Assembly (NCBI RefSeq): GCF_004138495.1
Contig: NZ_ML142868.1
Span: forward strand, 15,322-35,645
Length of the DNA: 20,324 nucleotides
From: Phytoactinopolyspora endophytica
Lineage (GTDB): Bacteria > Actinomycetota > Actinomycetes > Jiangellales > Jiangellaceae
Reading direction: 5' to 3'
The notes below the pieces were generated by a model that was not told the DNA's origin, did not search any database, and worked only from the letters and a program-made list of their open reading frames with translations. Positions 7,851 through 15,037 of this stretch are shown here, piece after piece. Positions within the stretch are counted from its first letter, which is position 1. Every line of letters begins with the position of its first letter. Both the position numbers and the translations under genes were made by a program.

Positions 7851-10214
7851 GTGCCTGTGTCTGATCCGCCTGATCACGGCGCACACACCAGGGCCGACGC
7901 TCTGGAGCACGAGCAGGCGTATGTGTCCATGCTGTACGAACGCCTGGACCGGCTACGCCAGCGCACGACCGACCGGCTGGCCGAGCTGTACAAGCAGCCC
8001 GGCTTCAACCACCAAGCGGTGTGGGAACGGGAGGCGTTCGTCGACCGCGAGGTGGGGCGGATGGAGCGGCTCCTGGGGGTCGACCGCGGGCTCTGTTTCG
8101 GCCGGCTGGACACGCGCGACGGCGAGGTCTCCCACATCGGGCGGATGGCGATCGCCGACGACGAGTACAACCCGCTGCTCATCGACTGGCGGGCGCCCGC
8201 CGCCGAACCGTTCTACCGAGCCACCGCCGCCAACCCGGGCAATCTCGCCCGACGCAGGCATATCCAGGTCCGGCACCGGAAGGTGACCGGCATAGACGAC
8301 GAGGTGTTCACCGTCGACGGGATGGGCCCGTCGGCCGGCGCCGTCCATGGCGAGGCGGCGTTGATCTCCGCGCTCACCGCCCACCGCACCGGCCGGATGT
8401 CCGACATCGTCGCCACCATCCAGGCCGAGCAGGACCGCATCATCCGTTCTCCGCTGGCGGGCATACTCGTCGTGCAGGGAGCGCCGGGTACGGGCAAGAC
8501 CGTCGCGGCGCTGCACCGGGCGGCCTACCTGCTGTACACGCACCGCGACCGGCTGGAGCGCAGCGGGGTCCTCGTCCTCGGCCCGAACGAGACGTTCATG
8601 CGCTACATCGACCAGGTCCTGCCGTCACTCGGCGAGACCGGCGTGACGCTGAGCACGGTGGGCGGTTTGGTCCCCGGTGTGACGCCCGGCCGGCGCGAGC
8701 CGGACGCCGTGGCCAGGCTCAAGGGTGATCTGCGCATGAGCGACGTCATCACCTCCGCCGTCCGCAACCACCAGCGTGTGCCCCGCAAGGCGATCCCGGT
8801 GCACGTCGACGGCACCACCCTGGAGCTCGCTCCGGACGACATCCGCGCTGCCCGCACCCGCGCCAGGCGCTCGCGCCGCCCGCACAACGAGGCCCGCCCC
8901 GTGTTCGTGCGCGAGCTGCTGACCGGGCTGGCCCGACAGTACCTGCAACGGCCCGGGCGGACAGTGGACGAGGACGAGGTGCCCGACGCCCGCGCGGAGC
9001 TTCAACAGCATCCGGACGTTCAAGTGGTGCTGGACGAGCTCTGGCCTTCGCTCACCCCGCAGCAGCTGCTGGCCACGGTGCTGTCCATGCCGAAAATGCT
9101 GGCCGCCGCGTTCCGGCCGCTGGAACCGGACGAGCGTGAGCTTCTCTACGACTCCAGGTACACGCCCGACGGCGCTTGGTCCGAGGCGGACGTCCCCCTT
9201 CTCGACGAGGCGGCCGAGCTGCTCGGCGACGTCCCCGACGAGGCTGCTCTCGCCGCCGCCAGGCGGGAGGAGGCGGAACGCCGCGCGGAGGCGGAGTTCG
9301 CTGAGGAGCTGCTGACCGGCCTGGACCTCGGCTTCCCGGTCGACGCGGGCCAGGTGGCCGAGCGATACCGCGGCGCGCCCGTCTCCACCAGCGTGGGTGA
9401 ACGGGCGAGCCGCGACCGCAGCTGGGTGTACGGGCACGTCATCGTGGACGAGGCCCAGGAGATGTCCCCGATGGCGTGGCGGATGGTCCTGCGCCGGATC
9501 CCCGGCATGTCCATGACGGTCGTGGGCGACATCGCACAGACCTCCGCCGCGGGTGGTGCACGGTCGTGGGCATCGGTGCTCGACCCGCACGCCGAAGGGC
9601 GCTGGCGGATGGAGACGCTCACCGTCAACTACCGCACTCCGGCCGAGGTCATGGACGTGGCAGCCGACGTCCTCGCCGCGATCGACCCGATGCTCGAGCC
9701 ACCGGAGTCGGTACGGTCCACCGGTGAGCGCCCATGGTCCGTGCCGGCCTCCGCGGCGACGCTCCTTCCCGAGGTCGTCGCCTCGGTGGATGCCGAGATC
9801 GCCGGGCAAGAGCAAGGCCGGCTCGCCGTCGTCGTGCCGGAGGCCCTCTCCGATGACGTCTACCACGAGCTCGAACGAGGCCTCGGCGGGGAGCAGACGG
9901 CCGAGCTCACGCGGAGCGGCGGCGACGCGGTGGAGCCGGCCGGCGACGACGGCGTCGGCCGGGTGGTCGCGTACGGCGCCGACGGCCCGGGAGCCCTGGA
10001 CGCGCGGGTGGTGGTGCTGACGGTCGACCAGGCCAAGGGGCTGGAGTTCGACGCGGTGATCGTCGTGGAGCCGGCGCAGATCCTCGCCGACTCGTCTCAC
10101 GGCGCGACCGACCTGTACGTCGCGGTCACCCGGCCCACCCAGCGCCTGGGCGTCGTGCACACCGGTGAGCTTCCCGACGAGCTCTCGGTCCTCGCCGACG
10201 CCCCGGCGCCCTGA
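7851..10214 (+). CDS. helD: HelD-type RNA polymerase-associated ATPase (UvrD/Rep-like superfamily 1)
   Basis: This 787-residue protein belongs to the actinobacterial HelD class. The N-terminus (about 15-75) is a charged, probably coiled-coil arm (EQAYVSMLYERLDRLRQRT). The segment FGRLDTRDGEVSHIGRMAI and LLIDWRAPAAEPFYRAT is typical of these proteins. The P-loop GAPGTGKT is at 210-217. The Walker B region is HVIVDEAQEM, then VVGDIAQT and TVNYRTPAE, and the C-terminal SF1 motifs are TVDQAKGLEFDAVIVVEP and DLYVAVTRPTQRLGVVH. HelD proteins release or recycle stalled RNA polymerase, and some (HelR) protect it from rifamycins. I cannot assign that subtype by eye. The GTG at 7851 follows the regulator's TGA directly, and AGAGGA at 7835-7840 gives acceptable spacing. 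Confidence 0.85.
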   Translation: MPVSDPPDHGAHTRADALEHEQAYVSMLYERLDRLRQRTTDRLAELYKQPGFNHQAVWEREAFVDREVGRMERLLGVDRGLCFGRLDTRDGEVSHIGRMAIADDEYNPLLIDWRAPAAEPFYRATAANPGNLARRRHIQVRHRKVTGIDDEVFTVDGMGPSAGAVHGEAALISALTAHRTGRMSDIVATIQAEQDRIIRSPLAGILVVQGAPGTGKTVAALHRAAYLLYTHRDRLERSGVLVLGPNETFMRYIDQVLPSLGETGVTLSTVGGLVPGVTPGRREPDAVARLKGDLRMSDVITSAVRNHQRVPRKAIPVHVDGTTLELAPDDIRAARTRARRSRRPHNEARPVFVRELLTGLARQYLQRPGRTVDEDEVPDARAELQQHPDVQVVLDELWPSLTPQQLLATVLSMPKMLAAAFRPLEPDERELLYDSRYTPDGAWSEADVPLLDEAAELLGDVPDEAALAAARREEAERRAEAEFAEELLTGLDLGFPVDAGQVAERYRGAPVSTSVGERASRDRSWVYGHVIVDEAQEMSPMAWRMVLRRIPGMSMTVVGDIAQTSAAGGARSWASVLDPHAEGRWRMETLTVNYRTPAEVMDVAADVLAAIDPMLEPPESVRSTGERPWSVPASAATLLPEVVASVDAEIAGQEQGRLAVVVPEALSDDVYHELERGLGGEQTAELTRSGGDAVEPAGDDGVGRVVAYGADGPGALDARVVVLTVDQAKGLEFDAVIVVEPAQILADSSHGATDLYVAVTRPTQRLGVVHTGELPDELSVLADAPAP

Positions 10215-10266
10215 CACGTCTAGGCGTAGACCGGCCGGCCTCCACGATCCGGTTCCGGCGGGCTCG

Positions 10267-11583
10267 TCACTCCAGTTCTTGTGTGAGCTCCTCGACGACG
10301 GAGACGACGTCCGCCCGCTCGGCCAGCTCCCCGTCCAGCCGGGCGAGCACCGAGCGCACCGCATCATTCACGGGCCCCTGTGCGGCGGCGACGAACTCGG
10401 CTGCCGCCGGATCGCGGACGTCGAAGGTGTCGCCGCGCAGATGGCGGATCCAGCCCGCAAGCGTCCGCAGCGCGCCGACGGGTTCCCTTCCGGCCGCGAC
10501 CTCCGCACGCAGCACCGGCAGGATGCGCACGGGGAGCTTCAGCGACCCGTCCATGCCGATCTGGGCAAGCCTGTGCTGGATACGTGGGTTACCGAACCTC
10601 TCGGTCAGGGCCGCGCGGTAGGAGGCGACCTCGTCCGGGCTCAGCTCCAGGTGTCGCTGGGCGGTGTCCCACCATTCGTTCATCCAGCGCACGCATACGT
10701 CGTCGTGCATCGTCGCGGCGACGGTCTCGTGACCACGGGTGGCGCCGGCGTAGGCGAGCAGCGAGTGGGCGCCGTTCAACAGCCACAGCTTGCGACGTTC
10801 GAACACCTCGACGTCGTCGACGAACCGCGCGCCGGCGTCTTCCCAGCGCGGGCGCCCGGCCGGGAAGTCGCCGGCCAGGATCCACTCGGAGAACGGCTCG
10901 GTGACAACCGGGCATTGATCAGCCCATCCGGCCAGTTCCTTGGCCGTTGCCCGGTCCTGATCCGTGGCCGCCGGCGTGATGCGGTCGACGACTGTGCTGA
11001 CGAACGAGACGTTGGCCTCGATCCATGCCGCCAGCTCCACGTCGACGTGCTCGGCCGCCCACTGGACCGCGCGCCGCAGGACAGTGCCGTTGTCCGGCAG
11101 GTTGTCGCACGACACCACCGCCAACGGACCACTACCGGCCTCCCTGCGGGCACGCAATCCGGCCAGCACACGCCCCGTGACGCTGGACGCCCGAGGACTC
11201 TCGGCCAGCGCGCGCACATCGGCCGCGAGGCTTTCGTCCCGTTTCGGATCCTCCGGATACGCGGCCTCCGTGACCGTCAGCGTGAGAATGCCGACCTCGG
11301 GTGAGGCGACGGCTGCGAGCCAGGCGTCCTCATCCGTTCCGGCATGTGCGCGTACCAGGTTGGCGATCGTCTCCGCGCGGTCCCCGTCTGGGTGCCGCTC
11401 GATCAACGTGTATCGGCAGCCCTGTTCATTCAGGGCATCAGCCAGGCCGGGGCGCCGTCCCGTGAAGGCTGCGATCCCCCAATCGGCCGCATCCGGAGCG
11501 TGCGCCGTGTACCAGGCCTGATGTGCGCGGAAGAATGCACCGAGTCCCAGGTGCACGATCCGGACGGGTCGATCACTGCTCAT
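10267..11583 (-). CDS. uxuB: Mannitol dehydrogenase-family oxidoreductase, probable fructuronate (or tagaturonate) reductase
   Basis: This 438-residue protein has an N-terminal Rossmann segment (VHLGLGAFFRAHQAWYT) typical of polyol and uronate dehydrogenases, and the SCDNLPDNG segment at 158-166. The family catalytic signature KxxxxNxxH is present as Lys265, Asn270 and His273 within KLWLLNGAH. It should reduce D-fructuronate to D-mannonate with NADH. Reduction of tagaturonate, the isomer made from galacturonate, is an alternative. Its ATG overlaps the uxaC stop by 4 bases (ATGA), so the two enzymes are translationally coupled and act in sequence. No mannonate dehydratase, KDG kinase or transporter is in the window. 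It converges with the helicase gene across a 52-bp gap that holds only weak GC-rich stems. Confidence 0.87.
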   Translation of the reverse strand: MSSDRPVRIVHLGLGAFFRAHQAWYTAHAPDAADWGIAAFTGRRPGLADALNEQGCRYTLIERHPDGDRAETIANLVRAHAGTDEDAWLAAVASPEVGILTLTVTEAAYPEDPKRDESLAADVRALAESPRASSVTGRVLAGLRARREAGSGPLAVVSCDNLPDNGTVLRRAVQWAAEHVDVELAAWIEANVSFVSTVVDRITPAATDQDRATAKELAGWADQCPVVTEPFSEWILAGDFPAGRPRWEDAGARFVDDVEVFERRKLWLLNGAHSLLAYAGATRGHETVAATMHDDVCVRWMNEWWDTAQRHLELSPDEVASYRAALTERFGNPRIQHRLAQIGMDGSLKLPVRILPVLRAEVAAGREPVGALRTLAGWIRHLRGDTFDVRDPAAAEFVAAAQGPVNDAVRSVLARLDGELAERADVVSVVEELTQELE

Positions 11584-13040
11584 GCCGGCGCCTCCGCCCC
11601 GGACCCGCCGCCGAGCTTGAACGCCACCCGGGGCTGACGGTCGACCAGCTCCACCATGACCTCGGCCGCCTCATCCTCGTCCAGTCGGTGTTCGGCCACG
11701 TACTCGGCGAGCACTCCGGCATCGACCCGCCGGGACAGGTCGTGCCGGGCCGGGATCGAGCAGAACGCTCGAGTGTCGTCGACGAACCCCGCGGTCTTGC
11801 CGAATCCCGCCGAGTCGGTCACCGCGTGCCGGAAACGGCGGATCGCGTCCGGGGTGTCCAGGAACCACCACGGCGCGCCGACGTAGACGCTCGGGTAGAA
11901 GCCGGCCAGCGGCGCGATCTCCCGCGAGTACAGGGTCTCATCGACGGTGAACAACACCAGGTGGAAGCCGGGGTGAGTGCCGTAGCGCTCAAGCAGCGGC
12001 CGGAGCGCCCGCACCACCTCCAGCTGGGCAGGGATGTCGTGCCCGGTGTCCCCGCCGAACCTGTCGAAGGTCGGCCGGTGATGGTTGCGGACGATCCCCG
12101 GGTGCACGGCCATCGCCAGCCCGTCGTCGCAGGACATCCGGGCCATCTCAGCGACCATGTGCCGCCGGAACGCGGTCGCCTCCGCCGCCGTCGCCTGTCC
12201 GGCGAGCGCAGAGGCATATATCCGCCGGGCCTCGTCCCGTCCCAGCGGCTCCGTTCCCAGGTCGATATGGCTATGGTCGGTGGCGGTCGCGCCGTGTGCG
12301 ATGAAGTACCGCCGACGCGATTCGAGAGCGGCGATATAGCCCTCGTACGAGCTCGTGTCCACATCGGCGGCAGCACCCAGGCGCTTGACACGCTCCGGCC
12401 AGCCGGGTGCGGCCGGCTCCAAGTAGGCATCGGGGCGGAACGTCGGCACGACCCGGCCGTCCCACGTCGGATCGTCCCGCAGCGCCGCATGGTCGGACAG
12501 GTCGTCGCAGGGGTCATCCGTGGTGGCCAGGACATCGATCCCGAACCGCGCGTAGAGTGCCCGCGGACGGAACGCCGGGTCTTTCAGGCGTTGCGCCACC
12601 GCGTCGTAGGTCTCGTCGGCCGTCTCCGCTGCAAGCTGCTGTTCGACGCCGAAGATCTCGGCCAGCTCCGCCTCCAGCCAGTACCGGATCGGTGTGCCCC
12701 GGAACGCCGGCCAATTCTCGCAGAGCCGCCGCCACACGGCACGCGCGCCGGCTTCGTCCAACGGCCCTTGCGCCACACCCAGTTCGTCCAGGCCGACTCC
12801 GTGCGCGTGCAGCATACGGGTCACATAATGGTCCGGGGTGATGAACAGCGTCGCCGGGTCGGGGAACGGCTCGTCGCGGACCAGCATCCCAGGGTCGACG
12901 TGTCCGTGCGGCGAGACCACCGGCAGCTCACAAACCCGCTGGTAGAGGCGCCGGGCAATGTCGCGCAGGTGCGGCTCGGCCGGTAACAGCCGATCGGGAT
13001 GCGGTGTCCGGCGCGTGCGCCCTCGGTCGTCTTCGCCCAT
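11580..13040 (-). CDS. uxaC: Uronate (glucuronate/galacturonate) isomerase
   Basis: This 486-residue protein belongs to the UxaC amidohydrolase-like family (usually about 470). It isomerises D-glucuronate to D-fructuronate, or D-galacturonate to D-tagaturonate. The metal-binding HxH near the N-terminus is His45 and His47 in VVSPHGHVDP. Other family segments are DPATLFITPDHYVTRMLHAHG, FGIDVLATTDDPCDDLSDH, VVPTFRPDAYLEPA, LVLFTVDETLYSREIAPLAGFYP and the C-terminal SIPARHDLSRRVDAGVLAEYVAEHRL. The ATG at 13040 has only a weak ribosome binding site. It lies 31 bases from a perfect LacI-type palindrome. The gene is co-oriented with the LacI regulator upstream and the reductase downstream. Confidence 0.93.
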   Translation of the reverse strand: MGEDDRGRTRRTPHPDRLLPAEPHLRDIARRLYQRVCELPVVSPHGHVDPGMLVRDEPFPDPATLFITPDHYVTRMLHAHGVGLDELGVAQGPLDEAGARAVWRRLCENWPAFRGTPIRYWLEAELAEIFGVEQQLAAETADETYDAVAQRLKDPAFRPRALYARFGIDVLATTDDPCDDLSDHAALRDDPTWDGRVVPTFRPDAYLEPAAPGWPERVKRLGAAADVDTSSYEGYIAALESRRRYFIAHGATATDHSHIDLGTEPLGRDEARRIYASALAGQATAAEATAFRRHMVAEMARMSCDDGLAMAVHPGIVRNHHRPTFDRFGGDTGHDIPAQLEVVRALRPLLERYGTHPGFHLVLFTVDETLYSREIAPLAGFYPSVYVGAPWWFLDTPDAIRRFRHAVTDSAGFGKTAGFVDDTRAFCSIPARHDLSRRVDAGVLAEYVAEHRLDEDEAAEVMVELVDRQPRVAFKLGGGSGAEAPA

Positions 13041-13071
13041 CGTGCCATGGTCGCCCCAGACCGGTCAGTTC

Positions 13072-13085
13072 GGCAACCGGTTGCC
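13072..13085. promoter_or_regulatory. LacI-family operator upstream of uxaC
   Basis: GGCAACCGGTTGCC is a perfect 14-bp palindrome with the central CG typical of LacI/GalR-family operators. It lies 31 bases upstream of the uxaC start, and a 12/14 match lies upstream of the adjacent LacI-type gene. The conserved core is GCAACCGnTTGC. Confidence 0.75.
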
Positions 13086-13119
13086 AGCTCTTGCCGCTCG
13101 CTGCCGGGCGGGGCGGCTG

Positions 13120-13169
13120 GATCACACATTCGGTCTCCGAACGTGTCATCCGCCACGGAATGTGTCATC
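13120..13169. repeat. Dyad plus third copy of a GATSACACRTTC motif (terminator or second operator)
   Basis: Arms 13120-13133 and 13137-13150 are inverted copies (12/14) around the 3-nt spacer TCT. The inner 10 bp form a stem with one G-U pair. A third copy, read on the - strand as GATGACACATTC, lies at 13158-13169, exactly 19 bp from the right arm copy. It lies between the lacI-type stop and uxaC. It may be the terminator of the regulator gene, a binding site for a second regulator, or both. Confidence 0.55.
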
Positions 13170-13187
13170 GTCGTCGCCGAGCGGGTA

Positions 13188-14270
13188 CTAATTGCCCTTT
13201 GCCGGCGCGGCGGTCGACTCCCGCACGATGAGCTGGGACGGCAGCACGACGGGGCGACGGCTCCGAGGTTGCGCGCCCTTGATCATGGCCAGCAGGTTGC
13301 GCACCCCGGTGGCGCCGAGCTCTCGTAGCGGAGAGGCGAGGGTGGTCAGCGGTGGCGTACACCAGTCCGACCCCAGGATGTTGTCGCAACCGACCACGCT
13401 GACGTCAGCCGGAACGCTCAAGCCCAGGTCAGAGAGGCCCTGCATGGCGCCGATCGCCAGCAGGTCGTTGTAGCCGATCACGGCCGACGTGGCCGCCGCC
13501 GTCCTGACCGGAGCCGATGCCGCCTCCCCGGCGCCGCGATTGCCGGAGCGTGCCTTCGAGTCCGGTTTCACCAGGTCGGCCGCGGCCGCCCATCCACCGG
13601 CAACGGTGGGCGCGTACGGCCCGATCCGTCGTACTTTCATCCCCAGCTGCTCGCCTACCGAACGCAGCGCCCGCCAGCGCACCACGTTCGCCCACGAGGT
13701 CGCCGGGCCCGAGATATAGGTCACCCGGCTGTGTCCCAGGTCAGCCAAGTGGGTGGCTGCCGCCCGCATGCCCTGGTCGTTGTCCGGGACCACGCTGGGG
13801 ACCTGCTGGGTCACCCGGTTCATCGTGACCATCGGACGTTGCCGGGCGATGGTACGGATCGCGGCGTCGGACAGGCGCGACGTGGCAAGCGCAAAGCCGT
13901 CCACCGTGCGCAGAAGTTTCTCCATGACGTCGCGCTCCCGCTCCGGCGACTCCTCGATGTCACTGAGCACCAGGGTGTAGCCCGCGCGCGACGCCGCTTC
14001 CTCCGCGCCACGGATCATCGGCGAGTAGACCGGGTTGGCGATGTCCGACACGATCAGGACGATCGTCTCGGTCCGCCCTGTGGGCAGGTACTTCGCCAGC
14101 GGGTTAGGTTGATAGCCCATCCGGGCGGCCACCTCGTGGATCCGCTCGCTGGTTGTCGCGCTCACACGACCGGGCTGTGACAGGGCCCTCGATACGGTCG
14201 ATGGCGCGACGCCGCATTCCCGAGCGACGTCATAGATGGTGGGCATCGATCTGCCCTGTCTGCTGCCCAT
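13188..14270 (-). CDS. LacI-family transcriptional regulator of the uronate genes
   Basis: From the chosen ATG at 14270 this is a 360-residue protein. The helix-turn-helix TIYDVARECGVAPSTVSRAL is followed by VSATTSERIHEVAARMGYQPN and a hinge reading PLAKYLPTGRT (more often 'ARsLrtgrT'). The periplasmic-binding-like effector domain then follows, with SDIANPVYSPMIRGAE, VGCDNILGSDWCTPPLTTL and the closing PSQLIVRES. A Gly/Ala/Ser-rich insert (SKARSGNRGAGEAASAP) lies in the effector domain. GGGGAAGG at 14276-14283, spaced 5 bases, supports 14270. The ATG at 14246 would put the HTH right at the N-terminus and remains possible. A longer frame from 14318 would make the upstream operator coding and is less likely. 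It lies 147 bp before uxaC in the same orientation and probably represses both transcripts until a uronate or its derivative binds. Confidence 0.9.
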   Translation of the reverse strand: MGSRQGRSMPTIYDVARECGVAPSTVSRALSQPGRVSATTSERIHEVAARMGYQPNPLAKYLPTGRTETIVLIVSDIANPVYSPMIRGAEEAASRAGYTLVLSDIEESPERERDVMEKLLRTVDGFALATSRLSDAAIRTIARQRPMVTMNRVTQQVPSVVPDNDQGMRAAATHLADLGHSRVTYISGPATSWANVVRWRALRSVGEQLGMKVRRIGPYAPTVAGGWAAAADLVKPDSKARSGNRGAGEAASAPVRTAAATSAVIGYNDLLAIGAMQGLSDLGLSVPADVSVVGCDNILGSDWCTPPLTTLASPLRELGATGVRNLLAMIKGAQPRSRRPVVLPSQLIVRESTAAPAKGN

Positions 14271-14298
14271 CCCTGCCTTCCCCGGACACGGAAGCTCA

Positions 14299-14312
14299 CG
14301 CAACCGCTTGCC
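14299..14312. promoter_or_regulatory. LacI-family operator upstream of the regulator gene (autoregulation)
   Basis: CGCAACCGCTTGCC matches the perfect uxaC operator at 12 of 14 positions, including the GCAACCG half. It lies 28 bases upstream of the 14270 start. The arrangement implies that the regulator controls itself as well as uxaC-uxuB. Confidence 0.65.
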
Positions 14313-14439
14313 GCACATAGTGTGCCATCGATGTCGTGTATGGGCGCAATCGTCTGGACAGTCACGAGCGCCGCCCGAGCGGCTGATCCTGGTGATCTGC
14401 AGCCTCCGGCACCAGGTCTCACCTGAGGTCCAGGACAGG

Positions 14440-14468
14440 TTGAGGTTCGACCCTCTAACTATTAGGTT
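14440..14468 (+). promoter_or_regulatory. Promoter of the MarR gene, probably leaderless
   Basis: TTGAGG (14440-14445), a 17-bp spacer and TAGGTT (14463-14468) form a sigma-70-like promoter. The predicted transcript start at about 14475-14477 falls on the ATG at 14477. No Shine-Dalgarno sequence is present. The region is AT-rich against the background. Palindromes CTAA-CTA-TTAG (14455-14465) and TAGTACTA (14470-14477) overlap the -10 and the start, as expected for an autorepressor site. Confidence 0.55.
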
Positions 14469-14476
14469 CTAGTACT

Positions 14477-15037
14477 ATGCCCAGCAACTCGCATGGCGCT
14501 TCGGCGGCCGACCGGGAGCCGCCGGCGGCCGACCCACAGACAGGGGCTGTTCCGGATATCCGGGCCGGTGCGGAGATTCCCTATCCGGACGCGCGTCGCG
14601 CCGTGCGTACTCTGGTGCGGCTCCAGCGTGCGGTCACGGCAGCCACGCCTGCTGGGCTCTCGATGCCGCAGTACCGGATGCTGGTCCGGCTCAGCGCCGG
14701 TGGTGAGCGTTCCGCTCGACTGGCCGACGCGCTGCGGGTCCGTAAACCCACCCTGACGGCACTCGCCGACGGCCTGGTCAACGCCGGTCTCGCGTCCCGT
14801 ATCCGAGACCACGACGATCGCCGTGTGGTCCGGCTCGAGCTCACCGACGCCGGCCGGGCTGCGCTCGACGAGGCGGACCGAGTGCTCGCCGAGCGGCTCG
14901 GCGACATTCTCGGCGAGCTCCACGACCCTCGACGGTTCGTCGACGACCTCGCGCACATCGAAGCCGTCTTAGAGAGCCGCGCCGCGCAGAGACGCACACC
15001 ACCCGAAGGAGAGAGCCACGCCACCCCGCACACCTGA
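14477..15037 (+). CDS. MarR-family transcriptional regulator
   Basis: This 186-residue protein has an unusual disordered N-terminal extension of about 35 residues. The winged helix follows, with MPQYRMLVRLS, ARLADALRVRKPTLTALADGL, then the wing RDHDDRRVVRLELTDAGRAAL at about 110-130, the 'D..DrR...l.LT..G' signature of MarR. The C-terminus is a dimerisation helix. It lies immediately upstream of, and overlaps, a fused multidrug-type ABC exporter. The likely role is to repress the exporter operon until a toxic ligand binds. The start at 14477 is supported by promoter geometry for a leaderless mRNA. Confidence 0.88.
   Translation: MPSNSHGASAADREPPAADPQTGAVPDIRAGAEIPYPDARRAVRTLVRLQRAVTAATPAGLSMPQYRMLVRLSAGGERSARLADALRVRKPTLTALADGLVNAGLASRIRDHDDRRVVRLELTDAGRAALDEADRVLAERLGDILGELHDPRRFVDDLAHIEAVLESRAAQRRTPPEGESHATPHT
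15006..15011 (+). promoter_or_regulatory. Ribosome binding site pointing to an ACG start codon
   Basis: AAGGAG inside the last codons of the MarR gene is followed by a 6-base spacer and then ACG at 15018-15020, in frame with the exporter. No ATG, GTG or TTG occurs in that frame between the preceding stop (14970-14972) and the ATG at 15192. Confidence 0.6.

Noticed and set aside
10215..10266. GC-rich stems in the 52-bp convergent gap between the helicase and uxuB genes
   Set aside because: Only short interrupted GCCGG/CCGGC pairings are present, indistinguishable from background GC content.
8625..10367. 580-codon open frame on the - strand opposite the helicase
   Set aside because: It overlaps clear SF1 helicase motifs on the + strand and has no family resemblance.
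11523..12986. 487-codon open frame on the + strand opposite uxaC
   Set aside because: Shadow of the uronate isomerase, which has family motifs over its full length.
13270..13290. TTGATCATGG inside the LacI-type gene resembling the arm of the 2381-2440 repeat
   Set aside because: It is a short coding match without an inverted partner, so it is not evidence for a second copy.
14246..14318. Upstream in-frame ATG at 14318 for the LacI-type gene
   Set aside because: It would add about 16 residues without family support and put the operator-like palindrome inside the coding region. The 14270 start has a ribosome binding site.
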